Positions 25,448-32,901 are shown, numbered from the stretch's first letter. The stretch is DNA of 44,174 nucleotides from Firmicutes bacterium UBA2116 (GCA_002331025.1 DCYG01000018.1:1-44174), one strand, 5' to 3'. A program made the numbers and translations. Notes: generated by a model from the sequence alone, not told the origin.

Positions 25448-25873
25448 TTAATTTTGTTCATAAGCTGTATCGCAGTATACACAACGGTATACCTTGTTAT
25501 TTTTATCTGTTAATTTAAATTTATGTGTTATTTCCTGTTCTATTGAAGTAATACATCTGGGATTCTTGCAATTTACTACATTTTCTACTTCATCAGGCAG
25601 CTCTAAGTTTATCTTTTTTATTATAGAGCAGTTATCAATTACATTTATAGTAATGGTGGGATCAATAAACCCAAGAACCTTTAAATCCATATTGATATTG
25701 TCCTCTACCTTTATTATGTCCTTTTTACCCATTTTCTTGCTTTTTGCATTTTTTATTATTGCAACGCTGCAATCCATCTTATCGAGATTTAGGTATTTAT
25801 ATATCTCCATTGCCTTTCCCGCTTCAATATGGTCTATTACTAAACCCTTTTCTACACTATCTATATTTAACAT
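25448..25873 (-). CDS. pyrI: Aspartate carbamoyltransferase regulatory chain
   Basis: A 141-residue regulatory subunit. The N-terminal allosteric domain binds nucleotides in the family; the C-terminal zinc domain has four ligands Cys102, Cys107, Cys131 and Cys134 and contacts PyrB. Its ATG overlaps the pyrB stop in TAATG. Presence of PyrI means ATCase is allosterically controlled in addition to the RNA-level control upstream. Confidence 0.95.
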   Translation of the reverse strand: MLNIDSVEKGLVIDHIEAGKAMEIYKYLNLDKMDCSVAIIKNAKSKKMGKKDIIKVEDNINMDLKVLGFIDPTITINVIDNCSIIKKINLELPDEVENVVNCKNPRCITSIEQEITHKFKLTDKNNKVYRCVYCDTAYEQN

Positions 25874-26799
25874 TATTTCTCCACCCCCAACAATTTCATC
25901 AATAAAGCCATCCTGACATATACGCCGTACTTAGTTTGTTTAAAGTAACATGCTCTTTCGTCCTTGTCCACTTCAACTGATATTTCATTTACTCTTGGAA
26001 GTGGATGGAGAATTATCATATCACTTTTAGCCTTTTCAAGCTTTTCCATATTTAAAATATAGCTGTCCTTTAGTCTTACATAATCCGCTTCATTAAAGAA
26101 TCTTTCCTTTTGAACCCTTGTCATATACAGCACATCAAGTTCTTCCATTACGCTTTCTAATCTTTCAACTTCCTTAAATTCTATATTGTTTTTTATTAAA
26201 ATTTCTTCTCGGATATATTCCGGAACTCTTAATTCATCGGGTGATATCAATATAAACCTTATATTTTCGTATCTTGATAATGCTTTGATAAGTGAATGAA
26301 CTGTTCTTCCAAACTTTAAATCACCACAAAGTCCTATGGTGAAATTCTTTAATCTTCCTTTCAGGGATCTGATAGTTAACAGGTCGGTAAGTGTTTGAGT
26401 AGGGTGTTGATGACCACCGTCTCCTGCATTTATAACAGGCATATCGGTACTTAATGATGCAACCTTGGGAGCCCCTTCTTTAGGATGTCTCATGGCTGCT
26501 ATGTCTGCATAGCATGAAATTGTTCTGATTGTATCTGCTACGCTTTCTCCCTTTGCTGCGGAGCTTGATTCTGCTGATGAAAAGCCCATGATGCCGCCGC
26601 CTAAACGAAGCATCGCCGATTCAAAGCTCAATCTTGTTCTTGTGCTTGGCTCATAAAATAATGTAGCAAGTATTTTTCCTTTGCATATTTCTGAATAATC
26701 TGCGGGATTTTTAATAATTTCATCCGCTAAATCCAAAATTTCGTCTAACTCTTTGATAGATAAATCCATTGGTTCAATTAAACTTCTACCTTTTAACAT
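25873..26799 (-). CDS. pyrB: Aspartate carbamoyltransferase catalytic chain
   Basis: A 308-residue enzyme making carbamoyl-aspartate, the committed pyrimidine step. Carbamoyl-phosphate binding STRTR is at 52-56, the mobile loop SSSAAKGES about 78-86, and GDGGHQHPTQTL plus HPLPR follow. First gene of the pyr operon. Its AGGAGG ribosome site is fused to a PyrR-type RNA motif, so translation is probably controlled by UMP-bound PyrR. Confidence 0.97.
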   Translation of the reverse strand: MLKGRSLIEPMDLSIKELDEILDLADEIIKNPADYSEICKGKILATLFYEPSTRTRLSFESAMLRLGGGIMGFSSAESSSAAKGESVADTIRTISCYADIAAMRHPKEGAPKVASLSTDMPVINAGDGGHQHPTQTLTDLLTIRSLKGRLKNFTIGLCGDLKFGRTVHSLIKALSRYENIRFILISPDELRVPEYIREEILIKNNIEFKEVERLESVMEELDVLYMTRVQKERFFNEADYVRLKDSYILNMEKLEKAKSDMIILHPLPRVNEISVEVDKDERACYFKQTKYGVYVRMALLMKLLGVEK

Positions 26800-26801
26800 G
26801 T

Positions 26802-26836
26802 TTCCTCCTTTTTAGCCTCTCCGGACTATTTTAAAG
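26802..26836 (-). promoter_or_regulatory. PyrR-type RNA site overlapping the pyrB ribosome site
   Basis: The minus strand reads TTTAAAATAGTCC, then GGAGAGGCT, then AAAAAGGAGG just before pyrB ATG. AGTCCGGAGAGGCT (26814-26827) matches the PyrR-binding consensus ARUCCNGNGAGGYU in all defined positions. The ribosome site (26804-26808) lies in the flanking 3' part, so bound PyrR should hide it. Confidence 0.8.
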
Positions 26837-26849
26837 ATATTCGCAGGGG

Positions 26850-26903
26850 AATGCATCAAATTTATTCGCTCACTAACCTTCGCATAAATTTGGCATTCTG
26901 AGC
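26850..26903. repeat. Long foldback in the pyr leader
   Basis: GAATGC..CAAATTTAT and ATAAATTTGGCATTC are inverted arms around a CTCACTAACCTT loop. It sits between the attenuator terminator and the pyrB RNA site and may be an inserted repeat or a folding spacer. Confidence 0.6.
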
Positions 26904-26944
26904 ATAAGAACTACCTCTGTTTTTCTTCGCACAGCTCAAAATCA

Positions 26945-26967
26945 GGGTCAGGGCTATAAGCAGTCGC
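26945..26967 (+). repeat. REP-like unit, left flank of pyr leader
   Basis: GGGTCAGGGCTATAAGCAGT plus CGC; the same sequence without one T occurs in the opposite orientation at 27147-27169, so the pyr promoter-attenuator block is bracketed by inverted repeats. The run after it, CGCTTATACTGTATG, is also shared with 37585-37600. Confidence 0.75.
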
Positions 26968-26980
26968 TTATACTGTATGC

Positions 26981-27065
26981 AATAAAAAGCTTCCATTGCA
27001 AGGCATAGGAAGCTTTAACTCTCATAATAATTTTGTGATCCTTCCCAGCCTCTCTGTGCCAGATT
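26981..27065 (-). ncRNA. PyrR-type attenuator of the pyr operon
   Basis: The transcript first carries GGCACAGAGAGGCTGGGAAGGA (about 27040-27060), a diverged but clear PyrR-binding loop (GAGAGGCU core), then a terminator: AAAGCTTCC (27008-27016), 13-base loop, GGAAGCTTTTTATT (26981-26994). UMP-bound PyrR would stabilise the first hairpin and favour termination. The bases between can form the competing antiterminator, as in Bacillus pyr leaders. pyrR itself is not in the window. Confidence 0.8.
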
Positions 27066-27089
27066 AAAGGGCTATTCAATTCTTTAACT

Positions 27090-27118
27090 ATCTTATTACA
27101 TCTTCGATGGTGTGTCAA
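27090..27118 (-). promoter_or_regulatory. pyr operon promoter
   Basis: Minus-strand -35 TTGACA (27113-27118), 17-base spacer, -10 TAAGAT (27090-27095). It opens a leader of about 285 bases before pyrB. Confidence 0.8.
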
Positions 27119-27127
27119 CACATTTTT

Positions 27128-27176
27128 ATGCCCTAACCCCATTTTTGCGACTGCTTATGCCCTGACCCCATTTTTA
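27128..27176 (-). repeat. Tandem GGGGT(C/T)AGGGCATA repeats, right flank of pyr leader
   Basis: Two direct copies of TATGCCCTRACCCCATTTTT (27128-27146 and 27156-27175, plus-strand reading) separated by GCGACTGCT. GGGGTCAGGGCATAAGCAGT (minus) repeats the unit at 26945. Similar sequence recurs at 29999-30052. They look like REP units moved by a RAYT transposase, which is not encoded here. Confidence 0.7.
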
Positions 27177-27398
27177 CGATTCTTTATTTGATGAATCTTC
27201 AGCAATAGGTTCCACCTGACTCACTATTTTTGTAATTCTTCTTTCGACCTCACGTCTCGGTAACCATACCTGTCTGTCACAAGTTGTGCACTTTATTCTG
27301 AAGTCAGCACCTACTCTTAATATTTCCCAATCGTATCCGCCACATGGATGTTTCTTTTTTAATTTTACCACATCTCCTACATTTAATTGCATTGGCAT
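27174..27398 (-). CDS. DUF951 family protein
   Basis: A 74-residue protein of the DUF951 family, found across Firmicutes often near parB/ychF. The conserved core VGDVVKLKKKHPCGGYDWEI with Cys19 and IKCTTCDRQVWLPR with Cys37 and Cys40 suggests a small metal- or nucleic-acid-binding fold; the function is not established. The ATG follows AGGGG. It starts 12 bases after the yedF stop and ends next to the REP-like repeats that border the pyr leader. Confidence 0.9.
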   Translation of the reverse strand: MPMQLNVGDVVKLKKKHPCGGYDWEILRVGADFRIKCTTCDRQVWLPRREVERRITKIVSQVEPIAEDSSNKES

Positions 27399-27410
27399 AT
27401 TATCAACCCC

Positions 27411-28004
27411 TTATATAGTTATGGTTTTCTCAGATTCAGTTATAATTTCTACTATATCATACATATTTGAAATTGAGCCAACCTGTAAATTGCTTTTAAT
27501 TTCAAAGAAATCTAAACATGTTCCACATGAAACAATTTTTACTCCGGCTTCATTAAGCTTCTTTAAATCTTCTAATGAATCAGAGCCCAACGTAGTCAGC
27601 TTAACCCCTGAATTCAAAAATATCAAGAAGTCCGGATAAGGTTTTGTTTCAGATAAGGTGTACAAAAATCCCTTCATCAGAATCTTTCCTAAATCATCTG
27701 ATCCCTTGCCAAGCTTATCAGTAGTTATAACGTAGCCACTTTTCGTACTATCTTTTTCTATAACAATTGCTGCTTCTGTTATACCTTCACCTTCATTTGC
27801 TTTGGATAATGTAATATAAATACCATCCTCTTTATTTTCCGATTTAATATCGTATTGCAGTTTAGTACCGAATTTAGTTACATTTTGCTTCGCTGTATCA
27901 TTATCTACTATGACAGTTATTTTTAATTCGCCTGAATCTGCTTCTTTTTTTGTTAATAAAACAGGCTGAGGGCATGCTAAACCTCTTGCATCTACTAATT
28001 TCAT
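27411..28004 (-). CDS. yedF: Sulfurtransferase-like selenium metabolism protein YedF
   Basis: A 197-residue two-domain protein. Residues 1-70 are a TusA/SirA-like sulfur carrier with the active Cys11 in GLACPQPV. Residues about 85-197 are a DsrE/F-like domain with VSCGTCLDFFE near 160. This fusion (TIGR03527 type) co-occurs with SelD and is assigned to selenium/persulfide handling; it is genomic association, not proven biochemistry. A partner aminotransferase-V enzyme lies three genes upstream. No selD, selA or selB is seen in the window. Confidence 0.9.
   Translation of the reverse strand: MKLVDARGLACPQPVLLTKKEADSGELKITVIVDNDTAKQNVTKFGTKLQYDIKSENKEDGIYITLSKANEGEGITEAAIVIEKDSTKSGYVITTDKLGKGSDDLGKILMKGFLYTLSETKPYPDFLIFLNSGVKLTTLGSDSLEDLKKLNEAGVKIVSCGTCLDFFEIKSNLQVGSISNMYDIVEIITESEKTITI
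27519..27534. promoter_or_regulatory. Weak parS-like site inside yedF
   Basis: TGTTCCACATGAAACA matches the parS consensus TGTTTCACGTGAAACA at 14 of 16 positions, but one mismatch breaks the central CG. It encodes the conserved SCGT segment of YedF, so chance is a real alternative. Confidence 0.25.
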
Positions 28005-28012
28005 TTTTCCTC

Positions 28013-28678
28013 CTAGTTGTTATAAAACCCTTTATATGATAAATAATTTAATATTATATTGTTATCATAAAATATTTTGCTTGATTCGGAGTTTAACACA
28101 TCCTTAGCTATACCGTTCTCCTGCATAAAACCAATCAACGGAGATGATAGCGCAAAAATTATGTATAATATTATAATCCCTTTAACAAATCCTGTACCTG
28201 CTCCGAAAATTCTGTTAGTAATATTTAATATAGGTAGCTTGAAAATTAAGTTTATTAAATTTGACAGTGCTACAAGTATGGCATATATTATTAAAAATGT
28301 TATAATAAAGCTTATTGATCTAACCACTATTATACTGATATTATTAACAAAAATTTGAAAAGTATCTGCCTGTGTTAAATCGCCTGTCTTGATAATATTA
28401 CTAAGTATGTTTTGTAATTCAGATGGTACATTAAACAGCTCATCCACAGATCTTATAAGGTTAATTGAAGATTTTGTTTCAATGAAATCATGTACTTTAG
28501 TAAAAAGCTTTGTATTGTCCATTAAGAAATCTTCCATAAGATAATAAAATTCCTTACTGAGAAAGAATGCGACAATAACCCCTAATGTATCAAAAAGTGT
28601 TTTGATAAAGCCTCTTCTGTATCCTTGAAAACATGAAAATCCTATGATGAGCAACACAGCTGCATCTATATAGTTCAT
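28013..28678 (-). CDS. CvpA family membrane protein
   Basis: A 221-residue protein with four to five membrane spans. The N-terminal YIDAAVLLIIGFSCFQGYRRGFIKTLFDTLG matches the CvpA (colicin V production) family, including the YRRG turn; the C-terminal half has GAGTGFVKGIIILY. The family's physiological role in Firmicutes is uncertain (envelope stress is suspected). AGGAGG ribosome site. Lies between DUF5711 and yedF in one direction with short gaps. Confidence 0.85.
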   Translation of the reverse strand: MNYIDAAVLLIIGFSCFQGYRRGFIKTLFDTLGVIVAFFLSKEFYYLMEDFLMDNTKLFTKVHDFIETKSSINLIRSVDELFNVPSELQNILSNIIKTGDLTQADTFQIFVNNISIIVVRSISFIITFLIIYAILVALSNLINLIFKLPILNITNRIFGAGTGFVKGIIILYIIFALSSPLIGFMQENGIAKDVLNSESSKIFYDNNIILNYLSYKGFYNN

Positions 28679-28705
28679 TTTATATTCCTCCTTTATCTGT
28701 AGTAT

Positions 28706-29776
28706 CTATTTTATCAGACCTCGTACGATCTTATTATTAAATAATATGGTGATATCCTTACCTTCTACTATAAAATCGGCAATAATACTTTCTGTATCTC
28801 CATATATTTTATCTGTTTTGTTGTTATGAAGCATATATATAGCGTTATTGCTATAAATAAAAATTTTATTCCCATAAACCTTCAATTTCCGTGCATTACC
28901 AGGCACCTTGTTTATTTCTAAAACCTTTCCTTCAAAATTATATGTAATCAATTCATTGTGGTCATCTTTTTCAAACAGCATGAATACTTTTTGTTCATCC
29001 TTTTTTATTTCATAATCTAATATTTTATTGAAGATACTGTTTTTCCACATTAGCTTTCCGTTGAAATTATAATAATAAATATTATTTATTCCTATTGCTA
29101 TAACATTATTGTTTACGATTTTTATCTTAACCAATATTTCATTTTCAATTGTAGTTTTCCACAGCTCTACATCGTCTAACAAATTAAAATAAACAGTATT
29201 GTTAATGTCTCCACTATCAAATTTCATAGTAATAAGCGAATATCCTTCTGATCTGTCACTTATGGATACACCTGTAATTTTATCATCAAACTCTTTGTTC
29301 TCTACAAGTATATCATTATTATCATTAATGATATACAATGAATTATGTTCTGATTCGTTTCTTAAAATCATATAAGTTTTATCATTTTCACGTGAAACAT
29401 TTATTAAATCGCCTTTAATTTCAGTTATTACATACTCTTGATTATTTTTATCTATAACTTGGACATTATTTTCTGTCTTCCTGAATATATATTTATCTGC
29501 AACAAATACTTGCTTTGCGAATTCTGTATCTTCATTTTCCCAAACTACATCATTATTATATTCAAGAAAAACGACCTTTTTATTATTATAGGTTATAATC
29601 CCATTATTAAAAAACATATATTCTTCAAGTGTATAAATATCCGTCTCATGAGTGCCTTTTACACTATATACCCTTTTTTCATCTAACAATCTCAATATTT
29701 CTTTTCCGTATGTAAAATATATTAATCCAAATATGATTATTAAACAAATTATAATAAAGCTGATATATTTTTTCAT
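28706..29776 (-). CDS. DUF5711-like membrane-anchored beta-propeller protein
   Basis: A 356-residue protein with one N-terminal membrane anchor (about residues 4-24) and the rest outside the membrane. The body consists of repeated beta-rich blades (for example VWENEDTEFAKQVFVADKYI, ELWKTTIENEILVKIKI, LMWKNSIFNKILDYEI), giving a PQQ/WD-like propeller pattern. It resembles the DUF5711 family, of unknown function, commonly next to cvpA in clostridia. It also contains a parS-like sequence. No clear ribosome site; ATG follows a TAGGATAAAAATT tract. Confidence 0.7.
   Translation of the reverse strand: MKKYISFIIICLIIIFGLIYFTYGKEILRLLDEKRVYSVKGTHETDIYTLEEYMFFNNGIITYNNKKVVFLEYNNDVVWENEDTEFAKQVFVADKYIFRKTENNVQVIDKNNQEYVITEIKGDLINVSRENDKTYMILRNESEHNSLYIINDNNDILVENKEFDDKITGVSISDRSEGYSLITMKFDSGDINNTVYFNLLDDVELWKTTIENEILVKIKIVNNNVIAIGINNIYYYNFNGKLMWKNSIFNKILDYEIKKDEQKVFMLFEKDDHNELITYNFEGKVLEINKVPGNARKLKVYGNKIFIYSNNAIYMLHNNKTDKIYGDTESIIADFIVEGKDITILFNNKIVRGLIK
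29384..29399. promoter_or_regulatory. Probable parS site (ParB/Spo0J binding)
   Basis: ATTTTCACGTGAAACA matches the parS consensus TGTTTCACGTGAAACA at 14 of 16 positions, and TTTCACGTGAAA is a perfect 12-base palindrome. It lies about 8 kb from soj-parB, inside the DUF5711 gene; parS sites often sit in genes near the origin. Confidence 0.7.
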
Positions 29777-29856
29777 AATTTTTATCCTATAATTTTAGCG
29801 TGCTCTCATTATACCAAATTATTGTAATGTTTGCATTAAAAATTAATTAAGCAAAT

Positions 29857-30076
29857 GACCCAAATTTTTAATTTGGTGTCAGTCGCTTATCCTGAGCGCC
29901 AGTGAAGAGCCTTGTAGAACAAAATATGAGATCCCCAGTCTCATTCACCAATGTTCCAGCTCTCTTTGGTCACAAACATTGGAAATTCGTTGCAAATGCC
30001 CTAACTCCATTTCTCAGAAAAAAGAACTCTGAGAAATGGGGTTAGGGCAAATTTCACTACGTTCAGGATGACAGAG
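29857..30076. repeat. Nested cluster of three repeat families
   Basis: This accounts for the 357-base gap 29777-30133. Family A unit at 29857-29890; left part of a family B unit from 29891 (TCCTGAGCG) with GAGATCCCC near 29930; a CCAATGTT/AACATTGG hairpin at about 29950-29985; a long perfect hairpin TGCCCTAACTCCATTTCTCA / TGAGAAATGGGGTTAGGGCA at 29999-30052; and the right part of family B (CACTACGTTCAGGATGACAG) to 30076. No gene is seen. Confidence 0.7.
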
Positions 30077-30133
30077 CAAAAAGTAATATGAAACAGCAAG
30101 ATAACTTTTAACTACTTATCTTGCTCTACTTTT

Positions 30134-31276
30134 TTAATTGTTTTTTGCAATTTCTTTTAAGGCCTTTACTGCTGCTTTTATGTCAGTCATTTCATTAAAT
30201 GGTCCTACACTGAATCTTACTGCACCTATATTTTCCGTACCAATTGTTTTATGAGCCAACGGTGCACAATGAAGACCGGGTCTTACAGCTATACCGTATT
30301 CGGTATCTAACATAAAAGCCAGCTCGGATGAATCGACACTCTCTAAATTCACCGAAACAACCCCACATCTTTGTTCTATATCCTCTGGGCCGTATATTTT
30401 AATTTTGGAGATATTTTTTATTTCTTTGATGAACATCTCCAAAAGTTTTTTTTCGTGGCTGTAAATCGATTTTGTGCCCTTGTTTAAAATGTACTTTACT
30501 CCTTCATTTAACCCCGCTATACCCGGAAGATTATGGGTACCGGCTTCTAATTTGTCAGGATAAAAATCCGGCTGGTAAATATTGCTTGATTCACTTCCTG
30601 TTCCACCTTCCTTTAAATGTTTGATTTCATCATCACAATTGATTATTAAGATACCTGTTCCCTGTGGTCCTAACAATCCCTTATGTCCCGGTGCAGCAAG
30701 TAAATCAATATTGTGCTTTTTCACATCAATATCTAAAACACCTGCGCTTTGTGAAGCATCCACCATATACAGTACATTTCTCCTCTTACACATGCTTCCG
30801 ATCTTTTCTATTGGTAAAATTGTACCTGATAAATTAGATACATGAGTAGTAACTATCAATTTAGTATTAATCTTAATAGCTTCTTCTAACTTTTCAACAT
30901 TTATACTTCCATCGCTGTTACAATGCACTATGGTGTTTTTTATGCCATATTTTTCCAATTCCTTTACAGGTCTTAAAACCGAATTATGTTCCATGGTAGT
31001 TGTTATAACATGATCTCCCGGATTTAAAACTCCCTTTATACCCTGATTCAAACTATCAGTTGCATTAAATGTTAATATAACGCGCATCGGATCGTCTATG
31101 TTAAATAATTTTGCTAAATTTTCTCTCGTTTCATAAATTATCCTTGCACCTTCTATTGCCATAGCATGGCTGCCTCTTCCGGGATTTGCACCATATTCTT
31201 TCATTGCTCTCATTACTTCATCATATACCGTCTCCGGCTTTGGATATGTTGTTGCAGCATTGTCTAAATAAATCAT
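30134..31276 (-). CDS. Aminotransferase class V / cysteine desulfurase family protein
   Basis: A 380-residue PLP enzyme of the cysteine desulfurase-like group found next to YedF (TIGR01977 type). The PLP Lys199 is in PGHKGLLGPQG, the cofactor-contacting SQSAG is near 175, and a late Cys337 in RPGLHCAPLAH occupies the place of the catalytic persulfide Cys. It may supply sulfur or selenium to YedF. It is 32 bases downstream of pyrC in the same direction, so pyrC may share its transcript. Start ATG follows AGGTGATG. Confidence 0.88.
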   Translation of the reverse strand: MIYLDNAATTYPKPETVYDEVMRAMKEYGANPGRGSHAMAIEGARIIYETRENLAKLFNIDDPMRVILTFNATDSLNQGIKGVLNPGDHVITTTMEHNSVLRPVKELEKYGIKNTIVHCNSDGSINVEKLEEAIKINTKLIVTTHVSNLSGTILPIEKIGSMCKRRNVLYMVDASQSAGVLDIDVKKHNIDLLAAPGHKGLLGPQGTGILIINCDDEIKHLKEGGTGSESSNIYQPDFYPDKLEAGTHNLPGIAGLNEGVKYILNKGTKSIYSHEKKLLEMFIKEIKNISKIKIYGPEDIEQRCGVVSVNLESVDSSELAFMLDTEYGIAVRPGLHCAPLAHKTIGTENIGAVRFSVGPFNEMTDIKAAVKALKEIAKNN

Positions 31277-31308
31277 AACATCACCTGCTAATTATTTTAT
31301 TCTTTATA

Positions 31309-32598
31309 TTATATGTAGTTAATCGTACTTTGATAGTCATTGTATACTATCCTTCCTCCGCAGAGAGTAAGCTTTACTTTACCTTGAAGCTCATGACCTA
31401 AAAATGGCGAATTAGAGGATTTAGAAAAAAAATTATCAACCGTCCATCTTTCGTTCATATCAAATAAAACTAAATCGGCTATTGCCCCTTCTTTTATACG
31501 ACCCGCCTCAAGATTATAAAGCTTAGAAGGATTTATCGTCATTTTTTCTAATAGCTCTGCAATATCTAGATAACCCTTTTTAACTAAGTAAGTTATTCCC
31601 AATGCCAATGAAGTTTCTAAACCGATTATTCCGCTTGGCGCTTTATAGAATTCCCTCTCCTTTTCCTCACCGCTGTGAGGGGCGTGGTCAGTTGCTATAA
31701 TATTGATTGTATTATCTTTTAGACCTCCAATTATAGACAATCTGTCTTCCTCAGTTCCTAAAGGAGGATTCATTTTTGCATTTGTACCATATTTTATAAC
31801 CGCTTCTTCCGTAAGTGCAAAGTGGTGCGGAGTTGCCTCAGCATAAATATCTGCACCCTTTAACTTGGCATGCCTGATTATATCAACCGATTGACCTGAG
31901 CTTACATGCTGTATGTTTACTCTTGCTTTTGTTTTCAGAGCCAAAATACAGTCTCTTGCAACCATCACATCCTCAGCTTCCTTTAAAGCACCTTTCAAAC
32001 CTAATTTTTCAGATATCTTTCCTTCGTTAATGCCCGGATTGTAAATTAAATTTGGGTCCTCTTCGTGAAAGCTTATGGGTACATTTAATATCTTTGCTAT
32101 TTCCATTGCATCAATAACAACAGCTGTATTCATTATTGGCATACCATCATCAGTAAAACCCACGGCACCTGCATTTTTTAAGCCTTCCATATCTACAAGT
32201 TCAGTACCCTTTAATCCTACTGAAACAGCTGCCGTAGCCAAAACATTTATGGGCGATTTTTTACCTTCGTTTATTATATATTGTATAATTCCCTCATTAT
32301 CAGCAACCGGATTCGTATTTGCCATGCATACAACTGTAGTAAATCCACCTCTTGCTGCTGCTTTTGAACCGGATAATATATCCTCCTTATATGTAAATCC
32401 CGGATCTCTGAAATGAACATGTACATCAATTAATCCGGGCGATATAATCATACCGCTTGCATCAATTACTTTATCTATACCAGGCTCAGATATACCGTTT
32501 TCTATTTTTTTTATTGTTTTTCCATCTATTAATATATCGGTTACTTCATCTCTTTTACTTTCAGGATCTATCAGCCTGCCGTTTTTTATAAGTATCAT
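31309..32598 (-). CDS. pyrC: Dihydroorotase
   Basis: A 429-residue type I dihydroorotase that closes carbamoyl-aspartate to dihydroorotate. Zinc site features are DVHVHFRDPGFTYKED near 58-73 and the catalytic Asp in IIATDHAPHSGEEKE. The CMANTNPV and GAVGFTDDGMPI blocks are typical. It completes the pathway encoded by pyrBIFKDE but lies 5 kb away in a separate unit with no visible PyrR site. GGGTGG ribosome site. The -10 box lies in the end of a foldback repeat at 32627-32691. Confidence 0.95.
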   Translation of the reverse strand: MILIKNGRLIDPESKRDEVTDILIDGKTIKKIENGISEPGIDKVIDASGMIISPGLIDVHVHFRDPGFTYKEDILSGSKAAARGGFTTVVCMANTNPVADNEGIIQYIINEGKKSPINVLATAAVSVGLKGTELVDMEGLKNAGAVGFTDDGMPIMNTAVVIDAMEIAKILNVPISFHEEDPNLIYNPGINEGKISEKLGLKGALKEAEDVMVARDCILALKTKARVNIQHVSSGQSVDIIRHAKLKGADIYAEATPHHFALTEEAVIKYGTNAKMNPPLGTEEDRLSIIGGLKDNTINIIATDHAPHSGEEKEREFYKAPSGIIGLETSLALGITYLVKKGYLDIAELLEKMTINPSKLYNLEAGRIKEGAIADLVLFDMNERWTVDNFFSKSSNSPFLGHELQGKVKLTLCGGRIVYNDYQSTINYI

Positions 32599-32624
32599 TT
32601 AACCACCCTATGCATTTTTCAACT

Positions 32625-32633
32625 ATTATATCA
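32625..32633 (-). promoter_or_regulatory. Extended -10 promoter of pyrC
   Basis: Minus-strand TGATATAAT (extended -10) about 30 bases before pyrC. No good -35 is present, and the box coincides with the inverted arm of an adjacent repeat. Confidence 0.5.
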
Positions 32634-32691
32634 TATCTGAGCCGAGTGCAGCGCAAGCTCGCTTGCATTGCCGAGGCAACGGTATGATATA
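32627..32691. repeat. Foldback repeat upstream of pyrC
   Basis: Terminal inverted arms TATATCATA (32627-32635) and TATGATATA (32683-32691) enclose a GC-rich core with GCAAGC/GCTTGC and GCCGAG/CCGAGGC. The GC content contrasts strongly with the AT-rich surroundings, suggesting a mobile MITE-like unit. Confidence 0.65.
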
Positions 32692-32724
32692 TGCATTATA
32701 TCATGTTAATGATTTTTTGGCAAA

Positions 32725-32752
32725 ATAAAAAGAGAGGGCAGTCCCTCTCTCA
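32725..32752 (-). terminator. Terminator of the hydrogenase operon
   Basis: Minus-strand GAGAGGGACTGCCCTCTC followed by TTTTTATTTT. It lies about 165 bases past the hydA stop, beyond the GC-rich foldback. Confidence 0.85.
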
Positions 32753-32780
32753 AACTATTAACAAACCCTGTTTATGTCAT

Positions 32781-32901
32781 CCTGCAAGGCGCCGCAAGAC
32801 GCGCAGCCGGAGCGTATTCAAACATACGTGAGGATTGACCGGCGCAGCGGCAACGACGCAGGGGGGCTTTTTCAGCAGCCTGAGAGAGGAGAACTCCTCT
32901 C
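32781..32901. repeat. GC-rich multi-arm foldback island
   Basis: Nested inverted arms CCTGC/GCAGG, GCCGC/GCGGC, CCGG/CCGG and CGTAT/ATACG form one large cruciform-like structure at 32781-32862. It is followed by GGGGGGCTTTTTCAGCAGCC and a GAGAGGAG/CTCCTCTC hairpin (32884-32901) next to the hydA stop. Sequences ending in CTTTTTCAGCAGCCTG recur in many bacterial genomes as intergenic elements, as far as I recall. Confidence 0.7.

Noticed and set aside
26954..27142. A 62-codon minus-strand open frame in the pyr leader
   Set aside because: It coincides exactly with the promoter, PyrR loop and terminator hairpin, has no ribosome site and shows no protein family features; the RNA interpretation explains the sequence.
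30091..30125. AGCAAGATA/TATCTTGCT hairpin as terminator of the PLP enzyme gene
   Set aside because: The stem is clear but the minus-strand 3' side reads GTTTCAT rather than a U-run, so termination is doubtful.
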